From Patiria miniata (lineage: Eukaryota > Echinodermata > Asteroidea > Valvatida > Asterinidae): a DNA stretch of 64,000 nt. Made by a program: the position numbers and the translations under genes. Location: positions 14,219,547 to 14,283,546 of the forward strand of contig NW_024037058.1 of NCBI RefSeq assembly GCF_015706575.1. The letters are read 5' to 3'. The notes under the pieces are model-generated. The model saw nothing but the letters and a program-made list of their open reading frames with translations, did not search any database and was not told where the DNA came from. Positions 1 through 10,390 of the stretch are shown one piece after another; positions within the stretch are counted from its first letter, which is position 1, and every line of letters begins with the position of its first letter.

Positions 1-841
1 TAGGGGTAATCCTACCATTCTTGGAGTCTTGATTCACAACAGTGCTTTTAGTTACTTTGTGTCAACAGAGGGCAGTATAACCTATCCAGGCCCATGAGTC
101 AAGAAGTTCAATCATTGCCGGCATGTACATGTACCTTGACAAAATTTGCTCATACATGTATCTGGATCGTGATGTCAAGGTTTCATTGTCAAGGTTCCAT
201 CAAGTCATTAGCCTTGGTCAAGGCATTCGGCGGTAGTGTCCATTGAATGATGGTCGGTCACTAACGTAAATAACATACACAGCATCAGCGCGTTGAGCAC
301 GCGGTGCACGTACGCACTGTACAAAGTGCGAACAGCAACCTCACGCAGCCAGGCTACAATATGTACATCAGGTGGCACTGAATGAACATCTTGGAGCATC
401 CATGTAATTAGCCAACCAGGCCTTTTAAATGTTGACAATTGTTGACATTTTGCTTGAAGTGGGATAAATTAAACGAAAGGAAAACATGATTCTGGCATGG
501 AGTTCCACAGTGAAGCTCAGTGCTTCACAGATTTTGTACTGAATCTTCTTTTGTTGATCTTACGAAATGCCCTTCGATTTTACTTTGGTGTTGAGTATGA
601 ATAGACCATGATCATGTTGCAGCCATCTTGATTTTTGCCGTTCAAATCACCGTTACAAAGGCGGGGCTGGAAGGAAAAATAGTCTGGTTCTTTTTTGCAC
701 AAAAAATATCATTCACTACTGTTATTGGATACAGGGAACATGACTGAAATGGTGGCAGCATGATAAAGGTCTATTGTCCTAGAGGCAGTACCAGGGAAAA
801 AAACTTGACGTATGGTGATTTTGTGATTTTATTTTTTGCAG
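1..841. other. Unassigned non-coding DNA, probably intron of the testin-like gene
   Basis: No open frame here resembles a protein and no RNA gene was recognised. Because the exon starting at 842 begins in the middle of a LIM-domain protein, this stretch is probably the intron before it. It ends in a T-rich tract and AG acceptor at 840-841. The PET domain and first LIM domain would lie upstream of the window. Confidence 0.5.
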
Positions 842-1000
842 CTGATCTTCTCTGAGAAGTACACGCTAGCTGAGGAGCTGAGCTGGCACATTGATCATTT
901 CTGCTGCTGGAACTGCGACACTGTCCTTGGGGGTAGACGCTACGTGGCCAGGGAGAGCCACCCTTACTGCTTGCCGTGCTATGACAAGCTATTCGCAAAG
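842..1000 (+). CDS. TES: Testin/prickle-family PET-LIM protein, penultimate coding exon (second LIM domain)
   Basis: This 159-nt exon encodes 53 residues in phase 0, starting LIFSEKYTLAEELSW and ending at the donor AAG|GTAAGA (GT at 1001). It is preceded by a T-rich tract and AG acceptor. It contains the zinc-binding spacing of a LIM domain: W-H-x3-H-F-C-C-x2-C-D in the centre and Y-C-x2-C-Y near the end. PET-LIM proteins (testin, prickle, limpet) are cytoplasmic or focal-adhesion adaptors that bind actin regulators or planar-polarity partners. LIF-x6-AE before WHxxHFCC is typical of testin and prickle second LIM domains; the stretch GGRRYVA...PYC resembles prickle and limpet equally well. 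I prefer testin because the protein ends directly after the third LIM domain in the next exon. Upstream exons are outside the window. Confidence 0.85.
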
Positions 1001-1545
1001 GTAAGATAGCGAGTAATGTTTGTCAGGATTTTTCCAGATGTCAGGATTTTTCCTGATGTCATGATTTTCCCTGATGTCAGGATATTTCTTGATGTCAGGT
1101 TTTTGCCTGATCTCAGGTTTTTTCCTGATGTCAGGCTTTTTCCTGATGTCAGGATTTCTTTCTGATGTCCTGATTTTTCCTGATGTCAGGATTTTTCCTG
1201 ATGTCAGGATTGATTTGTCCCGATATCAGGATTTGTCCTGACGTCAGGATTTGGGGGTCAGGACTTTTTCTTATGTTAGGATTTTTGAAATATGAATGGC
1301 TTTAAAAGTGTTGGCATGTAAAGTTTAATGCGGCCATTTCACACGCTAAAGATGCTTAAATGTTTGAGTTGCCCAACAGTTGCCTGTTGGCGTCACTGGG
1401 CACATGGTTTATCAGAATCTTTTGGTCTGGGATCCAGACTACAAAGAACACTGAAAGAGCACTCTGGATGTCTCAGGTTGAAATCACACTATTTCGTTCA
1501 AAAAAGAAAAAGGAATGACATAATTTGTATTTTTTCCAACTCCAG
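1001..1545 (+). other. Intron between the two LIM exons
   Basis: The intron is bounded by GTAAGA at 1001 and a pyrimidine-rich acceptor ending CTCCAG at 1545. Both flanking exons are phase 0, so splicing joins FAK directly to YCGTC. It contains the minisatellite annotated separately. Confidence 0.8.
1019..1275. repeat. Intronic hairpin minisatellite, unit about 18-20 bp
   Basis: About a dozen imperfect copies of TGTCAGGATTTTTCCTGA occur head to tail. Each unit is itself an inverted repeat: TCAGG and CCTGA flank a T-rich loop. The transcript could therefore form small hairpins or pair between units. Copies differ by point changes and 1-3 base length changes. Confidence 0.85.
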
Positions 1546-1740
1546 TACTGTGGCACCTGCAACGAGAAGATCGAGGCAGACAGCAAGCGATTGAACCATG
1601 AGAATAACTTCTGGCACGCGGACGCCGTCTGCTTCAAGTGCTCTTCCTGTGCCGTCTCGCTCGTCGGTCGTTCCTTCCTCCCCAAGGATCGCAACATCTT
1701 CTGCTCCGTGCAGTGCAAACGAAAGTACTACAACCAGTGA
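1546..1740 (+). CDS. TES: Testin/prickle-family PET-LIM protein, last coding exon (third LIM domain and stop)
   Basis: The exon encodes 64 residues plus a TGA stop at 1738-1740 and follows the acceptor CTCCAG. It begins YCGTCNEKIEADSK and carries the LIM zinc ligands C-x2-C, W-H, C-x2-C, C-x2-C, C-x3-C: YCGTC, FWHA, CFKCSSC, then FCSVQC. The protein ends KRKYYNQ, only a few residues after the last zinc ligand. Testin ends this way. Prickle proteins continue for hundreds of residues, often to a CaaX box, so the short tail argues for testin or a short relative. This exon is more GC-rich and more codon-like than the surrounding DNA, as expected for real coding sequence. It joins the 842-1000 exon in phase 0. 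Confidence 0.87.
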   Translation, partial: YCGTCNEKIEADSKRLNHENNFWHADAVCFKCSSCAVSLVGRSFLPKDRNIFCSVQCKRKYYNQ

Positions 1741-2570
1741 GGGACAGCAGATGTAGCATGCTTTACTTTATCGGTCGCTAGAGGGCACTGTTTATAGGCT
1801 ATGGGTGTCATTAAAATGACTTTGGGAGTTTGTGAAAATGCGGCTGCGTCTCCAGCTTTGGTCACGTGTCTGGCTTTAGAATAATTCCTTTGAATTTGGC
1901 TCCAAACAGGGTTATGTATCATCTGGGCCCAATTTCATGGCTCTGCTAACCACAGAATTCCGCGCTTACGGTCATCATTCTGTGCTAACAACGCTGGCAA
2001 AATAATTCTGCAGTAACCATGTAAACACACAATCGTTAGTTATGGGATGTACATGTACGCATGCGCACAAGCCAAAATTCCTTGCTAACCAGTGAAAATA
2101 CACTTACCATAAGCACGGAATTTTCTGCTACAGTAAGCAGGAATTTTCCCTAACCCTAACGGTAAGCAGATCCATGAAATTGGGCCCTGGGGAGCGTTCC
2201 ACTTGCACAAACAGTGCTAACGTCTGCCAACATTGGCCACATTGTTGTTAGCTACGTTTTCCAAAATGGCCAGCACACGCAATGCACAGAATGATTCTGT
2301 CGGGACTGGCATATCCGTTTTCAACATTCACGTTCAGACCACATTTTTTTCAGGAGTTTAAAAGCTGCTTTCTGAACACTGATGCTTGTAGGAATCACAT
2401 ACAGGGCGTCGCCATTTTGAAAACAGTTTTGTTTTTTCGATTGCATTGTCATTCTATTAAGGGTGAGCTCATTTGAAGGGTCTTGCTTACGAACGCAAAC
2501 ACATGTTTGCATGAGGGAACACACCGCTGGCCAAAGCTGGAGACAATAAAATATGTTTCACAAATTTGTG
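1741..2570 (+). other. Probable 3' untranslated region of the testin-like gene
   Basis: The stretch follows the stop codon and has no coding potential. A canonical AATAAA at 2545-2550 is the first good polyadenylation signal downstream. If it is used, the 3' UTR is about 830 nt and includes the MITE at 1925-2187. The end point is inferred. Confidence 0.45.
1925..2187. mobile_element. 263-bp MITE with GGGCCCAATTTCATGG terminal inverted repeats
   Basis: The left end reads GGGCCCAATTTCATGGCTCT. The right end is its reverse complement with one or two differences over about 27 bp. The interior has repeated GTAAGCANAATTCC-like motifs in both orientations. There is no coding capacity, so this is a non-autonomous DNA element. 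I could not identify a clear target-site duplication. Confidence 0.8.
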
Positions 2571-5074
2571 TTTTGATATTGAATTTTCAAACTAAATTGA
2601 ATACTGCAAACTAAATGTACACACGTACATGTTTGGATTGGCACACCTGATAATATAACGCTGTTGGATGAAATCAAATGTCGTTACCAAAAACTCGGCA
2701 TCAGCTTTGGATGCCAGCTTGGAGATTTGTGGTTCTCATTTGCCTTGGGCTGTGGTTTCAATAATTGGGGTCCTTTTTGTGCATTCAGCAAAGTATTGAA
2801 TGGATGCAAACTCCTTGGAAAACTGCTTTTTCAAAGTAATCTTCAATTTCATTACTAATTGTTGGGAAAATATACACGGGAAAAGTAAAACAAAACAAAA
2901 AAAGAGGACATTCTCTGCATAAGAACTGTTTCTTCCTCTGGTTGTTACACAACCTTCAAGAAAGCCCATGCATTCTGCACGTATCCAGCGCTCTACACGG
3001 GGTTGAGAGGCTGTACCGAGGTAGAAAATCCACAATCTACTGCCAACCCACGTAAACGCTAGTCTTAGTGTGAACGTATCGCCTTCCCTACCCATGTTCG
3101 ATGTGACTCGCTTTAACTTACCATGGACACGTTTTGATTTCAACATCGGTAGCGAGCGGAAATGTAAAAATGCCATTCAACACAATTCCAGCGCACCCTA
3201 TTCAGTCTTTTGCAAACTAATTTAAATTTATAGTTCCCAAATTTTTTTATGGGCTTTCATATCTGACCAAAAACAGCAAATCTTGTGAAACATAGCATTT
3301 GTTATTCGCTAACTTTTGTACTATTCATGGCCTTGTTTAATGAAGGATATTATTTTGTGTGGTAAGAAATATAAAAGTTGGTCCATAACACGATTGAGAT
3401 ATTTCCATTTTTGGTTTTCGCATTTTAATTTTAATTACAAATGCTTGAGGTCACATTGAAAGGTAATTCATTGTATACCAGTCTAACCGAAATTGAAAAC
3501 AATTGTAAACAGTGTTTCAGATTCTACTCAAACCTTGAAAAAAAAATTAATTAAACTTTGTTTCGTACAATGAGCCTAAATATTGCAAGACCCTTGCTTT
3601 TTTTTTCTTTTTCTTTTTAACTGGAGGCAATCACTGGAACAGAATCAAAAGCGAAAAGAATGTGACTAACGAGATAAAAAAAATCAGAATTCAGCTAGGT
3701 TCAAACGGGGTAGGAAAAGTTTTGAAACAATCGCCATGGCAACCACGACACCCATTTTGTCTACATATGAGTGTATACTATTTATATAACAGTTTTGAGG
3801 TTCAGCATGACATGCAGGTGAACAATGAATGGAATACATGTATGTATTAAGTTACAAATTCTCAATTATTTTGTATACTTTGGAGATCGTTTATAAAGGA
3901 CTTACTCTTCAGATAAGAACAACAAAAATGATAAGTGAAAACACCTTGTTTATGAAGACTGTAAAACGTATCAATTGTAGCAATAGGTAATTATATTGCT
4001 TAAGATTTTTGTTTGTGCTGTTAATATTGTATGCAGATTTAATATCGTATCACCAAAAGTAGCCTTTGTTAAATAGACTTATTTATGCATTTTGATGTAA
4101 TGGTGACTCGGACAAAGTACTGGTCACCTTTAAATAGCATCATGAGGTATGATTTGCATAATTAGTGCTGTGTAGAACTGTGCTGTACAATTTTTTTGCT
4201 ATTTGTAGTAAAGTCGTAATCATGTACTTTGTTTTATTAAGGAAAATTAGTCTGGCAGCTTGTCCGTCGGTTTAAGTTAAGCCTGTCCGTGCGCAATGGG
4301 AACCAAACATAACCTTGACAGACTGGTGCCTGTGTCTCAATCAAAATCAAAATTGTTCCCAAACATTCAGGGAACAAGACCAAAATGGCAGCTGTGGAGA
4401 TGGACCTTGCCCAGACCGATTCAGAATTGAGAGGGAAACCTCACAAAGAGTACAATCAGATAAATGTTTGGATAAACGTTTGTATTATTCAAAGAATCGT
4501 CAATTTTAAGAGGGGGTATACAATATAAGTCCAAATGTTGCGCTCCTTTTATGTGCTTGAAATTTATATTCTTTAAATTTACATTGCAGAAATTATCTTT
4601 TCAAATTTTAGTAGAATGTTTGCACCGTTTTTGTACAATCATTATAGTGAAAAGGGCTTTAATTAATTAATATTTGGGCCAATTTTGTTTATTCTGATTT
4701 CAATCATTTTTGTGTGTTTTGTGGAGGGTAATTTTTCTGAAGCTTTTGATTAATATTTAAAATGAATTCCCTTTCTGTTTTATAATCGCTTCTCATATAT
4801 CTTTAATTGTTTAATCCTCCCAATGTAATTGGAACCCTTAAACAAATATATTTCCAGGTTTATGTGCATAATTGATTTTTTTTTGCTTGAATAAACCAAT
4901 CTTGGAGATACCAACTTCTGGAAGTTATGTCAGATCTATTTTCAAAAGTGCTGATCTCGCTGGAAGTGGCTTTGTTTGCCGTGACCTACTAAGCTGGGGA
5001 CCACTTCGCACGAAAGTTCCATACACTAAGGTCCATTTTCTGGCTGGGCGGGGGTGTGCTTGCATGCCCTACAA
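2571..5074. other. Unassigned AT-rich intergenic DNA
   Basis: Open frames here are short and show no recognisable motif. The longest, a minus-strand frame at 2736-3176, has no family resemblance that I can see. There are homopolymer A and T runs (for example around 3538 and 3600) but no structured repeat that I could define. Confidence 0.5.
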
Positions 5075-5499
5075 CTCTGTGCTAAGGTCCGCACAAATGT
5101 GAGCACAGAAAGTTGGTAAAACGACGGCATTTTTTCATAGCAATATTTCAGCCCGATACTCGGCATGGGGATTCTTGTATCCAAGCATTCAACGTTTTTT
5201 AACCAAAGTTAAGACTTTCCAATGGTTCCTTTTGGTGAAATTTGTCTTTTAATTTGCCACTCTTAATTTGCATTATTTTGTAAAATTGTGTGCATTCTTT
5301 CCACTTCGATTATCAAATAAAGCGACAAATTTAACACAAAGGAACCATTGGGAAGTCCTCATTTTTGTGAAAAAGTGGGATGCTTGAGTATAAAAGAACC
5401 CCCCATGCCGAGTATCAGCAGGCCGAAATATTTCCATGAAAAAAATGTTATCATTTTACCAACTTTTGTGCTCGCATTTGTATGGCCCTTAGCATAGAG
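5075..5499. mobile_element. Foldback element with arms of more than 100 bp
   Basis: The left arm (about 5075-5240) and right arm (about 5335-5499) are imperfect inverted copies. Matching landmarks include CTCTGTGCTAAGG/CCTTAGCATAGAG, AGTTGGTAAA/TTTACCAACT, ATACTCGGCATGGGG/CCCCATGCCGAGTAT and CAATGGTTCC/GGAACCATTG. The short AT-rich centre is unique. There is no ORF, so it is a MITE or foldback element. Confidence 0.8.
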
Positions 5500-5580
5500 T
5501 TTACTCCATTGCGTGGCCATAGAATAGGGATAAGGTGTACTCGGTGAGTTTTTAGACAATATAATTCTGGATGGACCTAA

Positions 5581-5611
5581 GACACAATGACGTCACGCTT
5601 TGTTTACATGT
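5581..5611 (+). repeat. 31-nt dispersed repeat containing a CRE palindrome (copy 1)
   Basis: It reads GACACAATGACGTCACGC and continues TTTGTTTACATGT. The same sequence occurs inverted at 34643-34674 with no difference across the shared stretch. TGACGTCA is the palindromic cAMP-response element core. It abuts the left end of the 5618-6254 element. Confidence 0.7.
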
Positions 5612-5617
5612 ATAGTC

Positions 5618-6254
5618 GGACTCCCTATTATCGCGGCATCCCTATTATCGCGGCATGGGAAATTTCTCTTTTTACAGTGTCAAAACTCCTTCAAGTGGCG
5701 ATTTTTATCCAGTTCACCAGTCATCAAGGATTTTCTACCGAGTTGTGTAAAAAGGACGATTAAAAAATGTTGTGTCTTTCGGGACTTTTAACGATTTTAA
5801 TAAATATTAACGTTTTCCAAAACTTGAAAAATTTTCCCTCACCGTGTCTGCTAAAAGGTACCATTTATATTTTAACATAAATCTTTAATTGTGCTCTGTC
5901 CATGAAAGTTCCATTGTCTGGTTCCCATTCTTCAGCTGCAAATTTAAAATGAAGTCGAATGACGATATTTGCAATTGCAGCGCGAAATCGTAACAACTTT
6001 TACGGAATCAAAATAAGCACCGCGCGTTAGCGAAAATAAAACGGCACACCGTGTTAAGTGAATGGCGCCCTCAATCGCCTATCAGTAGACTTGCCTCATG
6101 GATTTGTGTTCTCCTTTCGGGGAATCAACTTGAACGTTACAGGGAAAATATCAGACCTTATTCTGGGGGTGTTTTGGTCAAAGATAAACTATGAACAAAA
6201 AAGTTGGGATCATTATAAAAACCACTTCCCGCATACCGCGATAATAGGGAGTCC
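5618..6254. mobile_element. 637-bp MITE with GGACTCCCTATTATCGCGG terminal inverted repeats
   Basis: The left end reads GGACTCCCTATTATCGCGG, with CCCTATTATCGCGGCAT tandemly duplicated immediately inside. The right end is CCGCGATAATAGGGAGTCC. A related but diverged end (CCGCGATAATACGGCGTTCC) lies at about 6437-6456, suggesting a second nested or truncated copy. No transposase-like protein was recognised in the interior, so the element is non-autonomous. Confidence 0.75.
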
Positions 6255-6758
6255 ACCTCCGTTCGCACACGCCGCGCATGTCTATTTTCACAGGCATCGT
6301 ACACGGAATAAATCACAACCACCCGTCAGATTTTTTTATATTAATTTAAAAAGGAAGAGTTATACTACACATATGACAGGACAATTCTGGAAGGTTAGTG
6401 GGCAATCTCTATTCCGAACGAGAAACGTGATAAGTACCGCGATAATACGGCGTTCCATCCTACACTTTCCTATGGGTACCGAATATAGTTCGAATATTCC
6501 CCGAAATCTTTGATCCAAAAACGACTTTCTTTCTCAAACAAAGGTAATTTATTAATAAAGATAAACCTCAGCATCGGAATCCTCGCTTTCTTCCGCCGAA
6601 CTGGAATCAAATTCGTCTGAATCGTCCTCTCCCACGTGGTCACTCCGCAGTTTCATGAGTTTCGCCAGCTTGCGTATGGAAGTCGCCATCTTGAATATCT
6701 TCGACGACTGTTTCATGACGAAAACGTAGTCGAAAGAGGGCGCACTTACTTGTAAATG
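6255..6758. other. Unassigned DNA between two MITEs
   Basis: It contains the diverged terminal sequence noted for the 5618-6254 element. A minus-strand open frame near 6560-6780 has an acidic serine-rich end (DDSDEF, EESEDSD). It might be a fragment of an exon or of an element ORF, but I do not recognise it. Confidence 0.35.
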
Positions 6759-6990
6759 GTTGCAACCTGACAACACTTTTAATAAAGGTCAGAAATTGCA
6801 AAAATGACGACATAAAAGACGGCATTATTATTATTTGTATTATTTATTCGGCCAACAAATGAACAAAAGTACAAAAATGACAAAGCTGGGACTGAGAAAC
6901 ATTTCTAATGTTGTTCGGAAATTCTTAAAAAATGGTCTGGCCTCTCCATAGACTTTGTACACAACCGCTGAAATGGCGTCAGGTTGCAAC
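6759..6990. mobile_element. 232-bp MITE with GTTGCAACCTGAC ends (copy 1)
   Basis: The left end is GTTGCAACCTGACAACA and the right end is GGCGTCAGGTTGCAAC, which are inverted copies. A diverged relative lies at 45862-46030; both share the interior landmarks GGACTGAGAAACATT (one base different), TCTCCATAGACT and GTACACAACCGCTGAA. The two copies define it as a dispersed family. Confidence 0.85.
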
Positions 6991-8458
6991 ATTCTTGAGT
7001 CCCGCACTAGGCTAATCATTGGAGTCCAAAAAAAATATATGTAAAAATCAAAAATATACACGTCCAACCGCGGGTTGCAAAACTATGGAAGGTCCAACAC
7101 TGCAAAGATGAAGAAGAGTTATTACAGATAACCAAAACATTATTTGATTGATGGAAATACAACATTGTCAACAAAGCCACAACATAATTCTTAAAAACAT
7201 GCCTTTTTACTTTGTATTGAGGGCGTTATGGGGACTTTTTTTGGATTTTTCTGGAAAAATATGTTGCCAACCACAGCTTCAATTTATGCGCTTGCGGCAG
7301 CCCATGTAAAATGGCACCAATGTTTACAAACAAAAGAAAGGTCTATTGCTTAAATAATAGCCTGGTTATCCAATCAAATTGGCCAGATACTGATACTGCG
7401 CTGTAACAGGCCGAGGTCACCTCTTAAAATCTGACCAATGGCTAATCATCAGTTCAGTCAGATACATTTACTCCCTCTGAATAATTTCCCTTAAATCAAA
7501 GTAGGGACCAGCCCTTTCTGAAAACAAATATGATTCTTTGCGTAAGTTAGGCATTCCTTATATTTTCTTTAAAATTATTCACTTTAGTAATTTATGTAAA
7601 TGTTTTCGCCAAAAACTAAACGAGAGAATCGCGGAATATGCAGTGCGTAGCAATACATGGAGCACTCGCCAAAATCAAGAGCTTATTTTCAGATGCGCGC
7701 ACGTGGCCTGCATTCTGCACGATCCCTTCATTTCCCCCATTGGAGTTCACACGGGAAGGATCTCCAGCGCAACCCACGTATCGCTGGGTATATTTTTGCC
7801 ATTTTTTCGGCATTGAATTGTTTTCGTCACTGAAGCTAATAAGACACTACCCATTCGCCTTCACTGTGCAAGTGACTAACTTGCACTTGCAAGGCTTGAG
7901 TGGCAGTTTCTCTTCTTATTTGCTCGTGTTGGATTTAGAGTACAGAAATGCTCGGCCGGATGCTTCCAAAACTAGCGGCCACGCCCCAGTCCAACGCCGT
8001 AACTCACGGTGGGAACTCGGCGGAGTTGGTGAGACACTTACCTGTACACTTCGGAACTTCGAGTGCCGGCGTTGCATTTCTACAAGTACTTTTCGAAAGG
8101 CTCGAACACTTGAACAACTTCTGACAAACAGAACTGAAAAGTAGGCCTACTATTAATTTTAAACATTTGGCACTGAGCCTGAATATTTTGTGACTCTTGA
8201 AAACCAACTGTGGAATGGAATCTTGCGATTGGAATGAATTTGTGATTTGTGTGTCGAATGATCTGAATGACGATTTTGGAGATGGACAGACTCGGTGAGT
8301 TGTATCTTTTCTAAGAAGAAACCGAGGTGAGCAAATGAATTCCATTCAAATTCCATTGATTGGTATTGAAATTGAAATGTACGGAGCAGTACGGTCTAAA
8401 TTATATTCCAAATCTAAAAAAAAGACATAAAAATGGGAGTCAAAGTATTTTACATTTT
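6991..8458. other. Unassigned DNA
   Basis: Several overlapping open frames of 60-170 codons occur at 7.5-8.35 kb on both strands. None shows a domain, a repeated family motif or clear splice boundaries that I could defend. The segment from 7640 to 8140 is less AT-rich than its neighbours and would be the first place to look for an unrecognised exon. Confidence 0.35.
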
Positions 8459-9545
8459 AAGTACCTTGAAAGATAAAACCGTACACCGTATGTTTGTTTC
8501 AAAACCGTACGCCGTATGTTTGTTGTTGGTAAATAACAACATTTTGAAAAATACAAAACGTATGAAATAAAATACAAAACGGGCGTCAAAGTATAAATTT
8601 CTATAAGAAAAGTGACAGTGGCGAGTCTGCTGTCCAAGTGAATAATTATCAAACGGTTGTCAAGGTATTTAGCATTTCTTTTTAAAGTACCTTGAAAGAT
8701 AAAACCGTACGCCGTATGTTTGTTTCAAAACCGTACGCCGTATGTTTGTTGTCGGTAAATAAGAACATTTTGAAAAAAATACAAACCGTGTGAAATTAAA
8801 TATAGAACAGGTGTCAAAGTATACATTTCTGTAAGAAAAGTGACATTGGCGAGTCTGCTGTCCAAGTGAATGATTATCAAACGGTTGTCAAGGTATTTAG
8901 CATTTCTTTTTAAAGTACCTTGAAAGATAAAACCGTACGCCGTATGTTTGTTTCAAAACCTTACTCCGTATGTTTGTTTCAAAACCTTACGCCGTATGTT
9001 TGTTGTCGGTAAATAAGAATTTTTGAAAAAAAATAAGCCGTGTGAAATTATAAAACGGGTGTCAAAGTATAAATTTCTGTAAGAAAAGTGAAAGTGGCGA
9101 GTCTGCTGTCCAAGTGAATAATCATCAAACGGTTGTCAGGGTATTTAGCATTTCTTTTTAAAGTACCTTGAAAGATAAAACCGTACGCCGTATGTTTGTT
9201 CTCGGTAAATAAGAACATTTTGAAATACAAAAAACCGTGTGAAATTAGATATAAAACGGGTGTCAAAGTATACATTTCTATAATAAAAGTGAGTGGCGAG
9301 TCTGCTGTCCAAGTGAATAATTATCAAACGGTTGTCAGGGTATTTAGCATTTCTTTTTAAAGTACCTTGAAAGATAAAACCTTACACCGTATGTTTGTTT
9401 CAAAACCTTACCCCGTATGTTTGTTGTTGGTAAATAAAAACATTTTGAAAATTATAAAACGTATGAAATAAAATACAAACGGGCGTCAACGTATAAATTT
9501 CTATAAGTATTTCGCATTTCTTTTCAAAGTATCGTGAAAGATAAA
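8459..9545. repeat. Tandem array of 199-248 bp units, about five copies
   Basis: Units start at GTACCTTGAAAGATAAAACC at 8461, 8687, 8915, 9163 and 9362, with a degenerate partial start near 9525. Each unit holds one to three copies of a 26-bp subrepeat (CCGTACGCCGTATGTTTGTT), a GGTAAATAAGAACATTTTG segment, and TTCTATAAG...GTGGCGAGTCTGCTGTCC. That last segment resembles the 54-bp satellite monomer downstream. Both strands are open in short frames only. Confidence 0.9.
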
Positions 9546-9770
9546 TCCATGAGTCGTGAATTTTGTGTCGGTAAATAAGAACATAATGCGCTTTTTTTTC
9601 AAAGAAAGGGCCGTCTACGCCTTTTGCCCTTTTGTTGCTTTTGTCCTACCTCCATGGCTTTTGGCCTAATGATCTTTTGTGTGAGAAGAAAAACTTCTTT
9701 TTCGCTTTAGCTGCGCGACCCAAATTCAGTAAGCAACTCATTAAAGCAAACACCTGGACCGCAATTGTTG

Positions 9771-9851
9771 TGACCAATGAAAAGAAGCCTGGACCGCATT
9801 AGCGCGTGAGCGGGCGTGGTCCAGCACGCGTTGCATTCTTTTAATTGGTCA
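9771..9851. other. Two-part inverted repeat at the satellite boundary
   Basis: TGACCAATGAAAAGAA pairs with TTCTTTTAATTGGTCA, and just inside CTGGACC pairs with GGTCCAG. The result is a long imperfect hairpin. It may be the remains of a small palindromic element lying between the two tandem arrays. No coding content is seen. Confidence 0.6.
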
Positions 9852-10390
9852 GCGCACAGATGCTTAATAAGTATTCAAGAATTTGGAGCTGTGGAATGCA
9901 GCCAGGTGCAAACGTTGCACGAGTGGGCGGGGCTTCCTATTCCAAATAAATAATGACATATGCTTCTATCAGAAAAGCGGCTGTGGCGGGTCTGCTGCCC
10001 CAATTTAATCATCAATTTCTATAAGGCAAATGGCAGTGGCGGGTCTGCTGCCCCAATTTACAAATGTAATCATAAACTTTCTATAAGGCAAATGGCAGTG
10101 GCGGGTCTGCTGCCCCAATTTAATCATAAACTTTCTATCAGGCAAATGGCAGTGGCGGGTCTGCTGCCCCAATTTAATCATAAACTTTCTGTCAGACAAA
10201 AAGCAGTGGCGGGTCTGCTGCCCCAATTTAATCATAAACTTTCTATCAGGCAAATGGCAGTGGCGGGTCGGCTGCCCCAATTTAATCATAAATTTCTATA
10301 AGACAAATGGCAGTGGCGGGTCTGCTGCCCCAATTTAATCATAAACTTTCTATAAGGCAAATGGCAGTGGCGGGTCTGCTGCCCCAATTT

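Noticed and set aside
2736..3176. 146-codon minus-strand frame
   Set aside because: No domain, no splice context, composition like the flanks.
7538..8345. Overlapping frames of 90-170 codons on both strands
   Set aside because: They are mutually exclusive, without recognisable motifs or repeats. Left as unassigned DNA.
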